In this document: in pieces, positions 62,754-64,000 of the stretch
How the letters are laid out: every line of letters begins with the position of its first letter
Position numbering within the stretch: position 1 is the stretch's first letter
Assembly: GCF_038049925.1 (NCBI RefSeq)
Contig: NZ_CP145809.1
Span: 744,001-808,000 of the forward strand
Direction: 5' to 3'
DNA from: Georgenia sp. M64
GTDB lineage: Bacteria; Actinomycetota; Actinomycetes; Actinomycetales; Actinomycetaceae
Length of the DNA: 64,000 nucleotides
Position numbers and translations under genes: made by a program
The notes under the pieces: generated by a model
What the model saw: the letters and a program-made list of their open reading frames with translations, nothing else
Told to the model about the DNA's origin: nothing
The model's database searches: none

Positions 62754-63541
62754 CCCTCGAGGGGCCGGGGGGCGCCGGCCCGCGGGAGCTGCAGCTCCCA
62801 CGCGCGCACCCCGCCGACGATGCCGGCGCTGTTGGGCACGACGACGACGTCGTCACCGAGCCGGCCCAGGACGGCGGCGGAGATGCGCCGGGAGTTGCCC
62901 CCGCCGACGTAGAGCCGGTCCCACAGGTACATCGGGCGGAGCGCCTCGATGACGTTGCGGACCCGCCGCGACCACATCGCGTCGCCCAGGCGCAGGCGCT
63001 CGTGCTCGCCGATGTAGTCGTCGTAGGTCAGGCCCCACTTGACCGGGCCCTGGCTGAGCTCGACGTGCGGGGCCAGCGCGCCGCCGTCGAAGACGGCGTT
63101 CCCCAGCCCGGTGCCCAGCGTGAGGATCATCTCCAGACCGGCCCCGGCCACGACCCCCGCGCCGTGGACCTCGGCGTCGTTGAGGACGAGCGCCGGCAGC
63201 CCGAGGGCATCCTCCACGGCCGAGCGCATGTCGAAGCCGGACCAGTGGAGGACGAGCTCGGGCAGCACCCGCGTGCGCGGCCCCGCCTTGGTGACGTAGT
63301 GCGGCGTCGCCACCACGACACCGTGGCGCAGCATCCCGGGCATCCCCACGGTCACCCGGTCGGCGGCCGGCAGCTGCTCGGCGAGGGAGGAGATGACCGA
63401 GACCAGGCGCGAGGGCGGCAGCGGGTACGGCGTGCTCGCCCGGACGGGCTGGGCGTGCATGGTCCCCGCGGCGTCCAGCACGGAGGCCTTGATGCCACCG
63501 CCGCCGCAGTCCACCGCCAGGGTGGTCAGAGAGGGCTCCAC
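62750..63541 (-). CDS. ROK-family protein (polyphosphate glucokinase-like)
   Basis: The 263-residue protein has the ATP-binding phosphate motif VDCGGGGIKASVLD, an LNDAEVHGAG segment with the likely catalytic Asp, TLGTGLGNAVFDGG and a C-terminal VGGGNSRR. This is the order found in ROK and polyphosphate glucokinases. The usual EXGH motif reads ELSQGPVKWG, so the histidine is absent and substrate use is uncertain. GTG start at 63541 lies 16 bp inside the end of the selB-like gene. Confidence 0.75.
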   Translation of the reverse strand: MEPSLTTLAVDCGGGGIKASVLDAAGTMHAQPVRASTPYPLPPSRLVSVISSLAEQLPAADRVTVGMPGMLRHGVVVATPHYVTKAGPRTRVLPELVLHWSGFDMRSAVEDALGLPALVLNDAEVHGAGVVAGAGLEMILTLGTGLGNAVFDGGALAPHVELSQGPVKWGLTYDDYIGEHERLRLGDAMWSRRVRNVIEALRPMYLWDRLYVGGGNSRRISAAVLGRLGDDVVVVPNSAGIVGGVRAWELQLPRAGAPRPLEG

Positions 63542-64000
63542 GAGGTGACCGTACCGGAGCGGACCTCGCGCCGGTCGTCGGGCAGCCGCCGGGTGACGCC
63601 GAGCCGGTCCAGGTGCTCGAGCAGGGGGAGCGCGACGCGGCGGGTGGTGCCCAGCGCCGCCCGGGCCTGCGCCGCGGTGAAGGGCTGGGGCAGGGCCGCC
63701 AGCCGGCCCGCAGCGGCGGCCGCCGCGTCGGGGAGCAGGACGAGCCCCGGCGCGGGGCGCAGGAGGAGGCCGGCGCGGGCGGCCGCGGCGAGGGCCCGGT
63801 CGTCGAGGCCGAGCTCTTTCAGCCGGTCGGCGGTGGGGGCCGCGAACGGCTCGGCCCGCAGGTCCTCCCGGACCCGGCCGACAGCCTCCGCGACGGCGGG
63901 GGGCAGGCCCGCGCCGAGGGTGACCCGGCCGGCGCCGAGGACGAGCGGCGGCCCGAGCACGGCGCGGGCCACCTCCGAGGGCAGCCCGAGCCGCTCGGCG
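63526..64000 (-). CDS. selB: SelB-like selenocysteine-specific elongation factor, C-terminal part (partial)
   Basis: The frame runs off the right edge of the window; about 158 residues are visible. They contain winged-helix repeats typical of the SelB C-terminus, with the last one reading LPQPFTAAQARAALGTTRRV followed by PLLEHLDRLGVTRRLPDDRREV. In SelB this part binds the SECIS hairpin, while the GTPase part delivers Sec-tRNA. The GTPase domain lies outside the window, so the call rests on the C-terminus. It implies selenoprotein synthesis in this organism. Confidence 0.75.
   Translation of the reverse strand, partial: AERLGLPSEVARAVLGPPLVLGAGRVTLGAGLPPAVAEAVGRVREDLRAEPFAAPTADRLKELGLDDRALAAAARAGLLLRPAPGLVLLPDAAAAAAGRLAALPQPFTAAQARAALGTTRRVALPLLEHLDRLGVTRRLPDDRREVRSGTVTSWSPL

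Overview
The window is chromosomal DNA from a very high-GC actinobacterium. The gene order tRNA-Thr, tRNA-Met, rpmG, hadA-hadB-like genes, murB ... tRNA-Trp, secE, nusG, rplK, rplA ... rplJ, rplL, rpoB, rpoC ... rpsL, rpsG, fusA, tuf ... S10/spc/alpha clusters is typical of Actinobacteria. Three features point to Micrococcales (for example the Cellulomonas/Georgenia side) rather than Mycobacteriales: there is no rpsD between rpsK and rpoA, many starts are GTG or TTG, and NusG, S3, S5 and L17 carry long low-complexity tails. The genus is an inference.

Layout. 1-6.7 kb: end of nuoN, a polyprenyl diphosphate synthase, a RarD-type permease, an FprA-type ferredoxin-NADP reductase, HtpX, a GH29 alpha-L-fucosidase and YajQ. 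6.8-11 kb: tRNA-Tyr, tRNA-Thr, tRNA-Met, rpmG, two MaoC/HotDog dehydratase-like genes, an MFS permease and murB. 10.9-20.1 kb: a three-gene minus-strand operon (adenosine deaminase family protein plus two alpha/beta hydrolases), a phosphotransferase-family protein, a ketopantoate reductase, a two-component system preceded by an Asp/Arg-repeat membrane protein, and an aspartate aminotransferase. 20.3-23 kb: tRNA-Trp, secE, nusG, rplK, rplA. 23-26.9 kb: an accessory insertion between rplA and rplJ. 26.9-40.3 kb: rplJL, rpoBC, rpsL, rpsG, fusA, tuf. 40.9-53.4 kb: the S10 and spc operons through map. 53.6-58.5 kb: two tandem large NTPase-LuxR regulators sitting inside the normally continuous map-infA region. 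58.7-61.9 kb: infA, rpmJ, rpsM, rpsK, rpoA, rplQ. 62-64 kb: an alpha/beta hydrolase, a ROK-family protein and the C-terminal end of a selB-like gene running off the window.

Most of the window is core translation and transcription machinery. The parts most worth attention are the rplA-rplJ insertion and the tandem regulator pair. The insertion holds a 48-bp tandem repeat, an AbiEi-plus-nuclease-like gene, a 135-bp imperfect palindrome, an IS110-type transposase with one frameshift and a strongly structured leader that could encode a guide (bridge/seek) RNA, and two triads of contiguous 19-bp repeats upstream of the L10 leader. Functional statements come from reading motifs and gene order only; no database search was run.
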